16,978 bases of DNA, taken from NCBI GenBank assembly GCA_003646745.1, contig QMLM01000009.1, positions 1-16,978 on the forward strand, read 5' to 3'. Source of the stretch: Deltaproteobacteria bacterium. Lineage in GTDB: Bacteria; Desulfobacterota; B13-G15; RBG-16-54-18. Below are positions 7,258 to 14,576 of the stretch, piece by piece (the stretch's first letter is position 1; every line of letters starts with the position of its first letter). A program made the position numbers and the translations under genes. The notes under the pieces are model-generated. The model was not told where the DNA came from. It did not search any database and saw only the letters and a program-made list of their open reading frames with translations.

Positions 7258-7662
7258 TTAAGTTCGTTTTGCTACCCTTTCCTTAATGAAACGGATGATC
7301 TCTTGGGTGGAGGTCCCAGGTTGAAATACCTCAGCAACCCCTGCCTTTTTGAGAACAGGGATATCGTCGTAAGGGATAATTCCTCCACCGATGACGATAA
7401 TATCATCTCCTCCTTTTTGTCGCAACAGTTGCACTACCTGAGGAAAGAGTTGGTTGTGGGCCCCAGAGAGACAACTCAACCCCACTATATCCACCCCTTC
7501 TTGGATGGCCGTGGCGGCGATCTGCTCAGGGGTTTGGCGGATGCCCGTATAGATGACCTCCATTACGGCATCTCGCAAGGCCCTGGCAATTACCTTGGCC
7601 CCGCGATCGTGCCCATCTAGGCCAGGTTTGGCGATCAAAACCCTGATCTTTCTCTCTTCCAT
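7258..7662 (-). CDS. Methylmalonyl-CoA mutase, small B12-binding subunit
   Basis: 134 aa, a stand-alone cobalamin-binding domain. The base-off DxHxxG motif is Asp16-Gly-His18-Asp-Arg-Gly21, with the supporting GLSCLSGAH (about residues 61-69) and GGGIIP loops that hold the nucleotide tail. His18 coordinates cobalt. It partners with the 557-residue subunit encoded 11 bases upstream, as in archaeal and many anaerobic bacterial two-part mutases. The ribosome site AAAGGAG precedes the ATG at six bases. Isobutyryl- and 2-hydroxyisobutyryl-CoA mutases share this subunit, so substrate must be read from the large subunit, which looks methylmalonyl-specific. Confidence 0.96.
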   Translation of the reverse strand: MEERKIRVLIAKPGLDGHDRGAKVIARALRDAVMEVIYTGIRQTPEQIAATAIQEGVDIVGLSCLSGAHNQLFPQVVQLLRQKGGDDIIVIGGGIIPYDDIPVLKKAGVAEVFQPGTSTQEIIRFIKERVAKRT

Positions 7663-7673
7663 ATCAGCTCCTT

Positions 7674-9347
7674 TTAAGTGATAATTGTATGTTCCTTATA
7701 TTCCCCGAAGACCTCTCTTAAGGCATCGGCGATCTCACCCAGGGTGGCATAACTCTTTACCGCCTCTAGGATATAGGGCATGAGGTTCTCTGTCCCCTGG
7801 GCTGCTTCCTTCAGTCTCTTCAGGGAATCTTTGACCCTTTGAGAATCCCTTTGACTTCGCACCTTATTCAGTTTTTCTCTTTGATATCGTTCCACCTCCG
7901 GGCTTATCTTGAGGATATCAGTAAAAGGAGATTCTTCAACTGTGAACTCGTTTAGGCCCACGATGATTCTTTCCTTTTCCTCGATCTCCTTTTGGTATTT
8001 GTAGGCGCTATTGGCGATCTCTCTTTGAATAAACCCTGACTCTATCGCCTTGATGGCCCCTCCCATCTCATCTATTTTTTGGATGTATTCGGTGGCCCGC
8101 TCCTCTATCTGTTCGGTCAACGCCTCTATGGCATAGGACCCCCCTAAAGGGTCCACGATGTCAGCCACGCCGCTCTCATAGGCGATGATCTGCTGAGTTC
8201 GCAGAGCGATGGTGACTGATTCCTCTGTGGGCAGGGCAAAGGCCTCGTCGCGGGAGTTGGTATGTAGGGACTGCGTCCCCCCAAGCACAGCCGCTAGGGC
8301 CTGGAAGGCTACTCGTACCACGTTGTTTTCAGGTTGCTGTGCGGTAAGGGTGCAACCGGCTGTCTGGGTGTGAAAGCGCAACATCCAGGAGGAGGGTTTT
8401 TTTGCACCAAAGCGCTCCCGCATGATCTTGGCCCACATCCTTCGAGCCGCTCGGAATTTGGCGATTTCTTCTAAGAAGTTGTTATGGGCACCGAAGAAGA
8501 AGGAGAGCCTTCTGGCAAAGGAGTCCACGTCTAGTCCGGCCTCGATGGCCGCCTTTACATAGGCAATGCCGTCAGCTAGGGTAAAGGCCACCTCCTGAAC
8601 CGCCGAGGAGCCTGCCTCCCGGATGTGATATCCGCTTATGCTGATTGTATTCCACTGAGGGAGGCGATCCTTACAGAAGGCAAAGATATCTGTAATGATC
8701 CTCATAGACTCTTTGGGAGGATAGATATAGGTCCCCCTGGCTGTGTATTCCTTGAGAATATCGTTTTGGATGGTCCCCCTCAATTGATCTAAGGGCACCC
8801 CCTGTTTTTCGGCCACGGCGATATACATGGCCAAAAGCATGGCAGCAGTAGCGTTGATGGTCATGGAGGTGCTTACTTTGTCCAAGGGGATCCCGTCGAA
8901 GAGGATCTCCATGTCCGCCAGGGAATCTATAGCCACCCCTACTTTTCCCACTTCGCCCGCGCATAAGGGGTGATCGGAGTCATATCCGATCTGGGTGGGC
9001 AGGTCAAAGGCCACGCTCAACCCCGTCTGCCCCTGCTTGAGCAGATATTTATATCTCTTGTTGGTCTCCTCAGCGGTGGCAAAGCCGGCGTATTGGCGCA
9101 TGGTCCAGAACCTTCCTCGGTACATAGTGGGCTGAACTCCCCTGGTGAATGGATATTCTCCGGGCAACCCCAATTCCTCCATATATTCCATTTCCTCTAT
9201 ATCAAAGGGCATGTATAATCGTTTTAGCTCTATATCCGAGGTAGTCTTAAAGGACTGTTTGCGCTCGGGGGATCTCTCCAAGACCTTTTTCAGGGTGGTT
9301 TGCTGCCAACGATGTAGCTCTTTCCTCAAGTCGACCTTGCTCTTCAT
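7674..9347 (-). CDS. Methylmalonyl-CoA mutase, large (catalytic) subunit
   Basis: 557 aa, a TIM-barrel acyl-CoA mutase without its own B12 domain. The residues that bind the methylmalonyl carboxylate in the P. shermanii enzyme (Tyr89, Arg207, His244) are present at a constant offset: Tyr86 (RQYAGFATAEE), Arg204 (ARGTYIYPP) and His241 (SGYHIREAG). Isobutyryl-CoA mutases replace the Tyr/Arg pair with Phe/Gln, so this subunit should act on methylmalonyl-CoA/succinyl-CoA. Other motifs: VAFDLPTQIGYDSDHP (about 112-127), TIQNDILKEY and HTQTAGCTLTAQQPENN. AAGGAGG precedes the ATG. The reaction is reversible, so it could serve propionate oxidation or formation; meaB, carboxyltransferase and epimerase in the same block complete the module. 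Confidence 0.97.
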   Translation of the reverse strand: MKSKVDLRKELHRWQQTTLKKVLERSPERKQSFKTTSDIELKRLYMPFDIEEMEYMEELGLPGEYPFTRGVQPTMYRGRFWTMRQYAGFATAEETNKRYKYLLKQGQTGLSVAFDLPTQIGYDSDHPLCAGEVGKVGVAIDSLADMEILFDGIPLDKVSTSMTINATAAMLLAMYIAVAEKQGVPLDQLRGTIQNDILKEYTARGTYIYPPKESMRIITDIFAFCKDRLPQWNTISISGYHIREAGSSAVQEVAFTLADGIAYVKAAIEAGLDVDSFARRLSFFFGAHNNFLEEIAKFRAARRMWAKIMRERFGAKKPSSWMLRFHTQTAGCTLTAQQPENNVVRVAFQALAAVLGGTQSLHTNSRDEAFALPTEESVTIALRTQQIIAYESGVADIVDPLGGSYAIEALTEQIEERATEYIQKIDEMGGAIKAIESGFIQREIANSAYKYQKEIEEKERIIVGLNEFTVEESPFTDILKISPEVERYQREKLNKVRSQRDSQRVKDSLKRLKEAAQGTENLMPYILEAVKSYATLGEIADALREVFGEYKEHTIIT

Positions 9348-9359
9348 GGCCTTGCCTCC

Positions 9360-10526
9360 TTAAAATACCCCTTCCTGCCTTAATTCCTCGACCTCCTGCG
9401 GTGAGTAGCCAAGCTGCAGAAGGATCTCCTGTGTATGCTCGCCCAGAAGGGGAGGGGGGGTGCGGAGCTTGCCGGGGGTCTCCGAGAGCTTAATGGGAAT
9501 CCCCAGCTGTTTTATCCTCCCTTCCGTGGGGTGCTCTATCTCCACAAACATCCTCCGGAAAAGGACCTGGGGATGGTAAATAACCTCTTCTAAAGAGAGG
9601 ACGGGCTCGCAGGGGACATTTTTCTCCTCCCAGAATTTTATCCATTCCTGCTGGGTCCTTTGCATGAATATCTTCTGTAATTCTTGGATCATCTCCCTCT
9701 GCCTCTTCCCCGCTGCAAACTGATCTGGGATTAGATCCTCTCTGCCTATCTCCCTGCAGAAGGCCTCCCAAAAATGGGGTTCTAAGGCCCCTAGGGTCAT
9801 ATAAGCCCCATCTTTGGTTTCGTAGACGTTGTAACAGGCATATCCCCCATTGAGGAGCATCTCACCCCTTTTGGGTATTTTGTCCTCGGTCATATATTCC
9901 CCCAGGTAGAAGGGGAGCCAGGAGATCACACCGTCCAGCATGGCCACATCGATGTACTGCCCTCTGCCTGTCTTCTGCCTCGCCCAAAGCCCCAGCATGA
10001 GGCCAAGGGCGGCCAGCAATCCTCCGGTCAAATCGGCAATTTGCCCTCCAGGGATTACAGGCGCCGAATTCTTCCTTCCTGTTACCCCCAAGATCCCCCC
10101 CAAGGCAATGTAGTTGATATCGTGACCAGGCCTGTTTCGGTAAGGTCCGTCCTGCCCATATCCGGAGAGGGAGCAATATATGATCCTGGGGTTAATCTTT
10201 CTTATCTCGGTGTAACCAATCCCCAATCTCTCCATTACCCCTGGGCGAAAGCCCTCGATGATAACATCCGCCCTCTGGGCCAAGCGGAAAAAGACTTCTT
10301 TACCCCTTTTTGCCTTGAGATTGAGGACCAAACTGCGCTTGTTCCTGTTTACCCCCAAGAAGTAGGCCGATTCTTTATGTAGCCTTGGCCCCTGTCCCCT
10401 AATAGGGTCTCCATCGGGGCCTTCAATCTTTATAACCTGGGCCCCGAAATCGGCTAGGATTTGGGTGCAAAAAGGTCCCGGTAACTGGCGGGTCAGATCT
10501 ATTATAATGACGTCCCGCAGAGGCAT
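9360..10526 (-). CDS. CaiB/BaiF-family enzyme, alpha-methylacyl-CoA racemase-like
   Basis: 388 aa, family III CoA-transferase fold (DLTRQLPGPFCTQILADFGA at residues 10-29, VIKIEGPDGDP, GRGQYIDVAMLDG). Generic annotation would be CoA transferase, but the active-site pattern is that of alpha-methylacyl-CoA racemase. M. tuberculosis MCR uses His126 and Asp156 with Glu241 nearby; here His135 (PGHDINY), Asp165 (IADLTGG) and Glu249 (GALEPHF) keep the same His-Asp spacing of 30. True CoA transferases share the Asp but not the GHD His. Racemases of this kind invert the 2-methyl centre of 2-methylacyl-CoAs so that an S-specific dehydrogenase can use them. The gene starts 16 bases after the carboxyltransferase stop with a weak ribosome site. 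CoA transfer (for example from succinyl-CoA) remains possible. Confidence 0.88.
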   Translation of the reverse strand: MPLRDVIIIDLTRQLPGPFCTQILADFGAQVIKIEGPDGDPIRGQGPRLHKESAYFLGVNRNKRSLVLNLKAKRGKEVFFRLAQRADVIIEGFRPGVMERLGIGYTEIRKINPRIIYCSLSGYGQDGPYRNRPGHDINYIALGGILGVTGRKNSAPVIPGGQIADLTGGLLAALGLMLGLWARQKTGRGQYIDVAMLDGVISWLPFYLGEYMTEDKIPKRGEMLLNGGYACYNVYETKDGAYMTLGALEPHFWEAFCREIGREDLIPDQFAAGKRQREMIQELQKIFMQRTQQEWIKFWEEKNVPCEPVLSLEEVIYHPQVLFRRMFVEIEHPTEGRIKQLGIPIKLSETPGKLRTPPPLLGEHTQEILLQLGYSPQEVEELRQEGVF

Positions 10527-10542
10527 TTTTGTCTCAGTGCCT

Positions 10543-12096
10543 TTATAAGGGTATGTTCCCGTGTTTTCTTGGGGGATTGGTGTCCACTTTGTTCTGGAGC
10601 ATCTCTAGGGCACGGATCAGTTTTGGCCTCGTCTCTTCGGGTTCGATGATTTCATCTACATATCCGAGCTCCGCTGCACGATAAGGGCTGGCGAACTTGT
10701 CCAGATATTCCTCCACTAGCTTCTTTCTGGTTTCTTCAGGCTTTTCAGCTTGCTCTATGTCCTTGCGGAAGATGATGTTCACCGCTCCCTCTGGCCCCAT
10801 GACTGCGACCTCACCAATTGGGTAAATGTAGTTTATGTCCCCCCGGATGTGTTTGCTAGACATAACATCATATGCACCACCGTAGGCTTTACGGGTGATT
10901 ACCGTTACTTTGGGAACTGTGGCCTCACAAAAGGCATACAGCAGCTTAGCGCCATGTTTAATGATTCCACCAAATTCTTGCGCCGTACCCGGCAGAAAAC
11001 CTGGTACATCCACGAAGGTCACCAGTGGTATATTGAAGCAATCGCAAAACCGAACAAAACGTGCTCCCTTTACCGAGGCGTTGATATCTAGACAACCGGC
11101 TAGGTAATTGGGTTGATTGGCGACAATACCCACGGATATACCATTAAGACGGGCAAAACCTACAATGATATTCCTGGCGAAGTGTTCGTGGACCTCTAAA
11201 AACTTGCCCTCGTCCACCACCATTTGGATTAGTTGACGCATATCATAAGGTTTTTTGGGGTTGTCCGGGATAAGGGTCTTTAGGCTTTCCTCCATCCGGC
11301 TGGGGTCGTCTGCAGGCTCTACCCGGGGGGGCTTTTCCCTGTTGTTTTGGGGGATATAGGTAAGCAGTTCCCGGATGAGCCGCATGGCGTCGGCATCGTC
11401 CTCAGGGGCGAAGTGGGCCACACCGCTGACGGTATTATGGGTCATAGCTCCACCTAGTTCCTCTTTGCTGACGGTCTCATGGGTAACGGCCTTTATCACA
11501 TCTGGCCCGGTGATGAACATAAAGCTGGCCTTTTTGGTCATGAGGATGAAGTCGGTGATGGCCGGGGAGTAGACCGCTCCCCCTGCGCATGGCCCCAGGA
11601 CGGCCGATATCTGGGGTATGACACCGGAGGCCAGAGTGTTGCGCAGAAATATATAGGCATAACCGGCAAGGCTTTCCACCCCTTCTTGGATGCGGGCCCC
11701 GCCGGAGTCGTTCAGCCCTACAATGGGTGCTCCGTTTTTCATGGCGAGATCCATCACCTTACAGATCTTCTGCGCAAAGGCCATACCGAGGGCCCCGCCA
11801 AAGACAGTGAAGTCCTGTGAGAAGACAAAAGTGAGCCTTCCGTTGACCTTACCGTAGCCAGTAACCACCCCATCTCCATAGATCTTTTTCTTCTCCATGC
11901 CAAAGTCATGGCAATGATGGGTTACAAATTTGTCCAGCTCCACGAAGGTACCTTTATCCATCAACAGGTCGATTCGCTCCCGGGCCGTTAGTCTCCCCAT
12001 TTCATGCTGCTTTTTAATCCTGTCTTCACCTCCAGCTAGCTCTGCCTGCCTTTTGCGTTGTTCCAATTCTCTCCTGCGCTGTTGCCATGAGGCCAT
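10543..12096 (-). CDS. Propionyl-CoA carboxylase beta / methylmalonyl-CoA carboxyltransferase subunit
   Basis: About 517 aa. MGRLTARERIDLL near the N-terminus, the oxyanion-hole motifs LNDSGGARIQEGV and GPCAGGAVYSPAITDF, and in the second crotonase-like half VPGFLPGTAQEFGG and AYGGAYDVMSSKH define the acyl-CoA carboxyltransferase family. The Asp of GGAYDVM (about residue 410) matches the position linked to propionyl-CoA preference in S. coelicolor PccB. It moves a carboxyl group between carboxybiotin and propionyl-CoA/methylmalonyl-CoA. No biotin carboxylase, biotin carrier or membrane decarboxylase gene is present, so carboxylase, transcarboxylase and decarboxylase roles cannot be separated. 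ATG at 12096 is preferred, with GGGAGG nine bases upstream; a TTG at 12105 abuts that site directly. Confidence 0.95.
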   Translation of the reverse strand: MASWQQRRRELEQRKRQAELAGGEDRIKKQHEMGRLTARERIDLLMDKGTFVELDKFVTHHCHDFGMEKKKIYGDGVVTGYGKVNGRLTFVFSQDFTVFGGALGMAFAQKICKVMDLAMKNGAPIVGLNDSGGARIQEGVESLAGYAYIFLRNTLASGVIPQISAVLGPCAGGAVYSPAITDFILMTKKASFMFITGPDVIKAVTHETVSKEELGGAMTHNTVSGVAHFAPEDDADAMRLIRELLTYIPQNNREKPPRVEPADDPSRMEESLKTLIPDNPKKPYDMRQLIQMVVDEGKFLEVHEHFARNIIVGFARLNGISVGIVANQPNYLAGCLDINASVKGARFVRFCDCFNIPLVTFVDVPGFLPGTAQEFGGIIKHGAKLLYAFCEATVPKVTVITRKAYGGAYDVMSSKHIRGDINYIYPIGEVAVMGPEGAVNIIFRKDIEQAEKPEETRKKLVEEYLDKFASPYRAAELGYVDEIIEPEETRPKLIRALEMLQNKVDTNPPRKHGNIPL

Positions 12097-12111
12097 TCGT
12101 CTCAACCTCCC

Positions 12112-13053
12112 TTAAGGCAAGATTTTATGGATGATCTCCTCGGCCATGGTGTAGGGATCTTTTTCCCTCTTTACCATAGCATCTACTATGCGGTCCAGCT
12201 CTCCATTTTTGCTTAATCGCTGTAGCAGCTTTTTCATCAAAGAGGATTTCAGGATCTCCAAGAACTCATACCTGGCCCGCTGCCTCGCCTGCTTCTGGTG
12301 TAGCCCTTCCTGTTGCAACACCTCTCTGTGGCGTTGAATTCCTGCCACCAGCTCTTCGATTCCTTCCCCTTTTATAGCCTCCGTTCTGTAGATAGGGGGG
12401 GTCCATCTATCAGTACTCTTTTGCCCCATCTCCAACATGATTCTGAGCTCTTGTTCCAACCTATCTGCTCCTTCTTGGTCGCACTTGTTGATGACGAAGA
12501 TATCCCCGATTTCCAAAATCCCCGCCTTTATCGCCTGAATGTCGTCACCCAAACCAGGGACCAGAACTACGATGGATGTATCGGCTGCGTTCACGATGTC
12601 CACCTCATCCTGTCCCACCCCCACGGTCTCCACTAGGATGATGTCTTTTCCCATAGCATCCATTACTTTTATGACGTCATGGGTGGAACGGGAGATCCCC
12701 CCTAGATGTCCCCTTGTGGCCAGGCTGCGGATGAAGACTCCTTCATCGGTACTGTGGCGTTGCATTCTGACTCGATCCCCCAAGATAGCACCTCCGCTGA
12801 AGGGACTGGTGGGATCCACTGCGATAACCCCCACCGTTTTTGAATCCCTTCTGAGGACCTCTACCATCTTGTCCACCAAGGTACTTTTGCCCACCCCTGG
12901 GGAGCCGGTGACACCGACGACATGTGCCCTTCCGGTCTGAGGATAAAGTACTTTCAACTCATCGGTGGCCGAGTCCATTTCATCATCTATGTCTCTCATC
13001 AAGCGAGATGCGGCCTTTATATCCCCTTTTAATATCTTTTCTGCCAGAGCCAT
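12112..13053 (-). CDS. meaB: MeaB/ArgK-family GTPase, mutase chaperone
   Basis: 313 aa. The P-loop GSPGVGKST (residues 50-58), DPTSPFSGGAILGDRVRM (about 80-97), ETVGVGQ (142-148) and the guanine-specificity motif NKCD (189-192) are the G-protein signatures of MeaB, MMAA and ArgK. MeaB gates loading of adenosylcobalamin into methylmalonyl-CoA mutase and releases damaged cofactor, so its place upstream of the mutase genes is functional. The C-terminal dimerisation segment is present. ATG follows a GGGGGAAG ribosome site. The preceding 152-base gap contains an inverted repeat, so this gene may begin a sub-transcript. The gene ends TAA inside the ribosome site of the carboxyltransferase gene. Confidence 0.97.
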   Translation of the reverse strand: MALAEKILKGDIKAASRLMRDIDDEMDSATDELKVLYPQTGRAHVVGVTGSPGVGKSTLVDKMVEVLRRDSKTVGVIAVDPTSPFSGGAILGDRVRMQRHSTDEGVFIRSLATRGHLGGISRSTHDVIKVMDAMGKDIILVETVGVGQDEVDIVNAADTSIVVLVPGLGDDIQAIKAGILEIGDIFVINKCDQEGADRLEQELRIMLEMGQKSTDRWTPPIYRTEAIKGEGIEELVAGIQRHREVLQQEGLHQKQARQRARYEFLEILKSSLMKKLLQRLSKNGELDRIVDAMVKREKDPYTMAEEIIHKILP

Positions 13054-13068
13054 CTTCCCCCTTTATCA

Positions 13069-13083
13069 GTTAATTTGGTTAAC
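13069..13083. promoter_or_regulatory. Inverted repeat upstream of meaB, possible operator
   Basis: The plus strand reads GTTAATTTGGTTAAC: perfect 5-bp arms GTTAA/TTAAC around a 5-base spacer, 16-30 bases upstream of the meaB start. A weak TTGAAC box lies about 18 bases upstream of a TGTTAA that overlaps the repeat. It shares GTTAA half-sites with the 20-bp elements at 1594 and 14430 but not their TTTACGTAA core, so it is at best a degenerate third site. Confidence 0.25.
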
Positions 13084-13205
13084 AACTAAGATTATCGATG
13101 ATGTTCAAGTCATCTCTTCAGAAGGACTGCATTCCCCTGAACCCCCTATAAGGAATTAATTTTTTGGAGTGGGGCCTTTTCTACAGAGAAATGTGCGAGG
13201 GCACT

Positions 13206-14396
13206 TTACTGTTTTGTTACGCCGGTCCACCAATCCCCTCCCTTTACTCCTATCTGTCTGGCGATGACGATCCTCTGGATCTCTGATGTTCCCTCTCCTA
13301 TCTCCAGGAGTTTAGCGTTGCGATAGTATTTCTCCACGAAGAACTCCTTCATGAGGCCATAACCTCCGTGGATCTGCACCGCCTGATTGGCCACCCGATG
13401 CATAACCTCAGAACAGTAGAGTTTAGCCATGGCCGCCTCTTTGACAAAGGGACGGTTATTGTCGGCTAGCCAACAGGCATAATACAATAGCCAGCGCGCC
13501 GCCTCTATCTCCATGGCCATATCAGCCAGCTTAAAGGCAACAGATTGGAATGACCCTATGGTGCGGCCAAACTGCTCACGCTCATTGGCATATTTTAGGG
13601 CGGCTTCATAGGCCCCTTGGGCCCCCCCTAAACCCATGGCCGCAATACTCAATCTGCCCCCGTCTAGCGTGGACAACATCTGGTGGAAACCATCCCCCCT
13701 TTTTCCCAAAAGGTTCTCCTTAGGGACCCGGCAGTCCTCAAAGATGAGCTCACCCGTATTGGAGGCACGCCACACCATCTTCCCCTTCATGGGGCGGGCG
13801 GTAAATCCAGGGGTGCCATTGGGCACCAGAATGCAGCTCAACTCGTTCTTGCCATCTGGTCTCTTGCCGGTGACGCACTGTACCACACATACCCCACTTA
13901 TTTCAGTACAGGAATTGGTGATAAAGATCTTGCTTCCATTGATCACCCACTCATTGCCATCAAGCACCGCAGTGGTCCGAGATGCCCCTGCATCGGAGCC
14001 AGCATTGGGTTCGGTGAGCCCAAAGGAGGCGAGCATCTCCCCTGAGCAGAGTTTGGGTAGCCAATATCTTTTCTGTTCTTCATTGCCGAAGTAATAGATG
14101 GGGGCTATCCCGAGAGAATTTCCAGCAGCCAGGGTTGCAGCCTGCGATCCATCGACCCTAGCGATCTCCTCTACTGCGATTATATAGGATACGTAGCCCA
14201 TGTTTGATCCACCATATTTTTCAGAGACAAATGGTCCAAATAGCCCCAGCTCCCCCATCTTGCGTGTTAACTCGACGGAGAACTCCTCCTTTTCATCCAG
14301 CTCCTGACATATAGGCCTAATCTCTTTCTCGGCGAAGTTACGCACCGTTTCCCTCAATATCTTTTGTTCCTCGGAGAGTTCAAAACAGAGGGACAT
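13206..14396 (-). CDS. Acyl-CoA dehydrogenase
   Basis: 396 aa from ATG 14396. Full-length acyl-CoA dehydrogenase: FGLTEPNAGSDAG (about residues 125-137, first family signature), VINGSKIFITN (151-161), the Arg/Gln FAD-contact stretch NEREQFGRTIGSFQ (271-284), QIHGGYG (341-347) and the catalytic base Glu368 in EIGEGTSEIQR, the position used by short- and medium-chain enzymes rather than by isovaleryl/long-chain ones. It makes a 2-enoyl-CoA and passes electrons to ETF, which is not encoded here. Chain length or branching cannot be read reliably. ATG 14396 gives the usual start and has GTGAGG nine bases upstream; ATG 14411 would add five residues but sits one base from that site. A strong promoter and the shared palindrome precede it. 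Confidence 0.94.
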   Translation of the reverse strand: MSLCFELSEEQKILRETVRNFAEKEIRPICQELDEKEEFSVELTRKMGELGLFGPFVSEKYGGSNMGYVSYIIAVEEIARVDGSQAATLAAGNSLGIAPIYYFGNEEQKRYWLPKLCSGEMLASFGLTEPNAGSDAGASRTTAVLDGNEWVINGSKIFITNSCTEISGVCVVQCVTGKRPDGKNELSCILVPNGTPGFTARPMKGKMVWRASNTGELIFEDCRVPKENLLGKRGDGFHQMLSTLDGGRLSIAAMGLGGAQGAYEAALKYANEREQFGRTIGSFQSVAFKLADMAMEIEAARWLLYYACWLADNNRPFVKEAAMAKLYCSEVMHRVANQAVQIHGGYGLMKEFFVEKYYRNAKLLEIGEGTSEIQRIVIARQIGVKGGDWWTGVTKQ

Positions 14397-14429
14397 CTCC
14401 TCATACCTCACTTTTTAGTTATATTTTTT

Positions 14430-14449
14430 CACTTTACGTAAACTGTTAA
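14430..14449. promoter_or_regulatory. Candidate operator, copy 2 of the shared palindromic element
   Basis: The plus strand reads CACTTTACGTAAACTGTTAA, 18 of 20 identical to 1594-1613, with a perfect 10-bp core TTTACGTAAA. It lies in the predicted 5' untranslated region of the acyl-CoA dehydrogenase gene, about 40-60 bases downstream of the expected transcription start. That placement would suit a roadblock repressor, or an operator for a second promoter (TATAAC at about 14424-14419). Confidence 0.5.
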
Positions 14450-14495
14450 CTTGTGGAAAAAAATAATAAAACGATTTTTGGCTTATATCTGTGAC

Positions 14496-14524
14496 TATAT
14501 ACAAGATCGGCCTACATTTGTCAA
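14496..14524 (-). promoter_or_regulatory. Sigma-70-type promoter of the acyl-CoA dehydrogenase/mutase block
   Basis: On the minus strand TTGACA (14524-14519) and TATATA (14501-14496) are separated by exactly 17 bases, a near-consensus housekeeping promoter. Transcription would start near 14489 and run into the acyl-CoA dehydrogenase gene and probably on through the block. It lies in the only sizeable gap between the aldehyde oxidoreductase and dehydrogenase genes. Confidence 0.7.
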
Positions 14525-14576
14525 TCCCTTTCGGAGGCAATCCGTCTTGGTCTATTAGTTTGGTGAGCTTCGAAAT

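Noticed and set aside
13117..13141. Eight-pair hairpin (two G-U pairs) in the dehydrogenase-meaB gap, considered as an attenuator.
   Set aside because: No U-tract, no alternative partner strand seen, and short enough to occur by chance.
13193..13204. GTGC-GAGG-GCAC hairpin directly after the dehydrogenase stop, considered as a terminator.
   Set aside because: A 4-bp stem followed only by ATTTCTCT is too weak to call.
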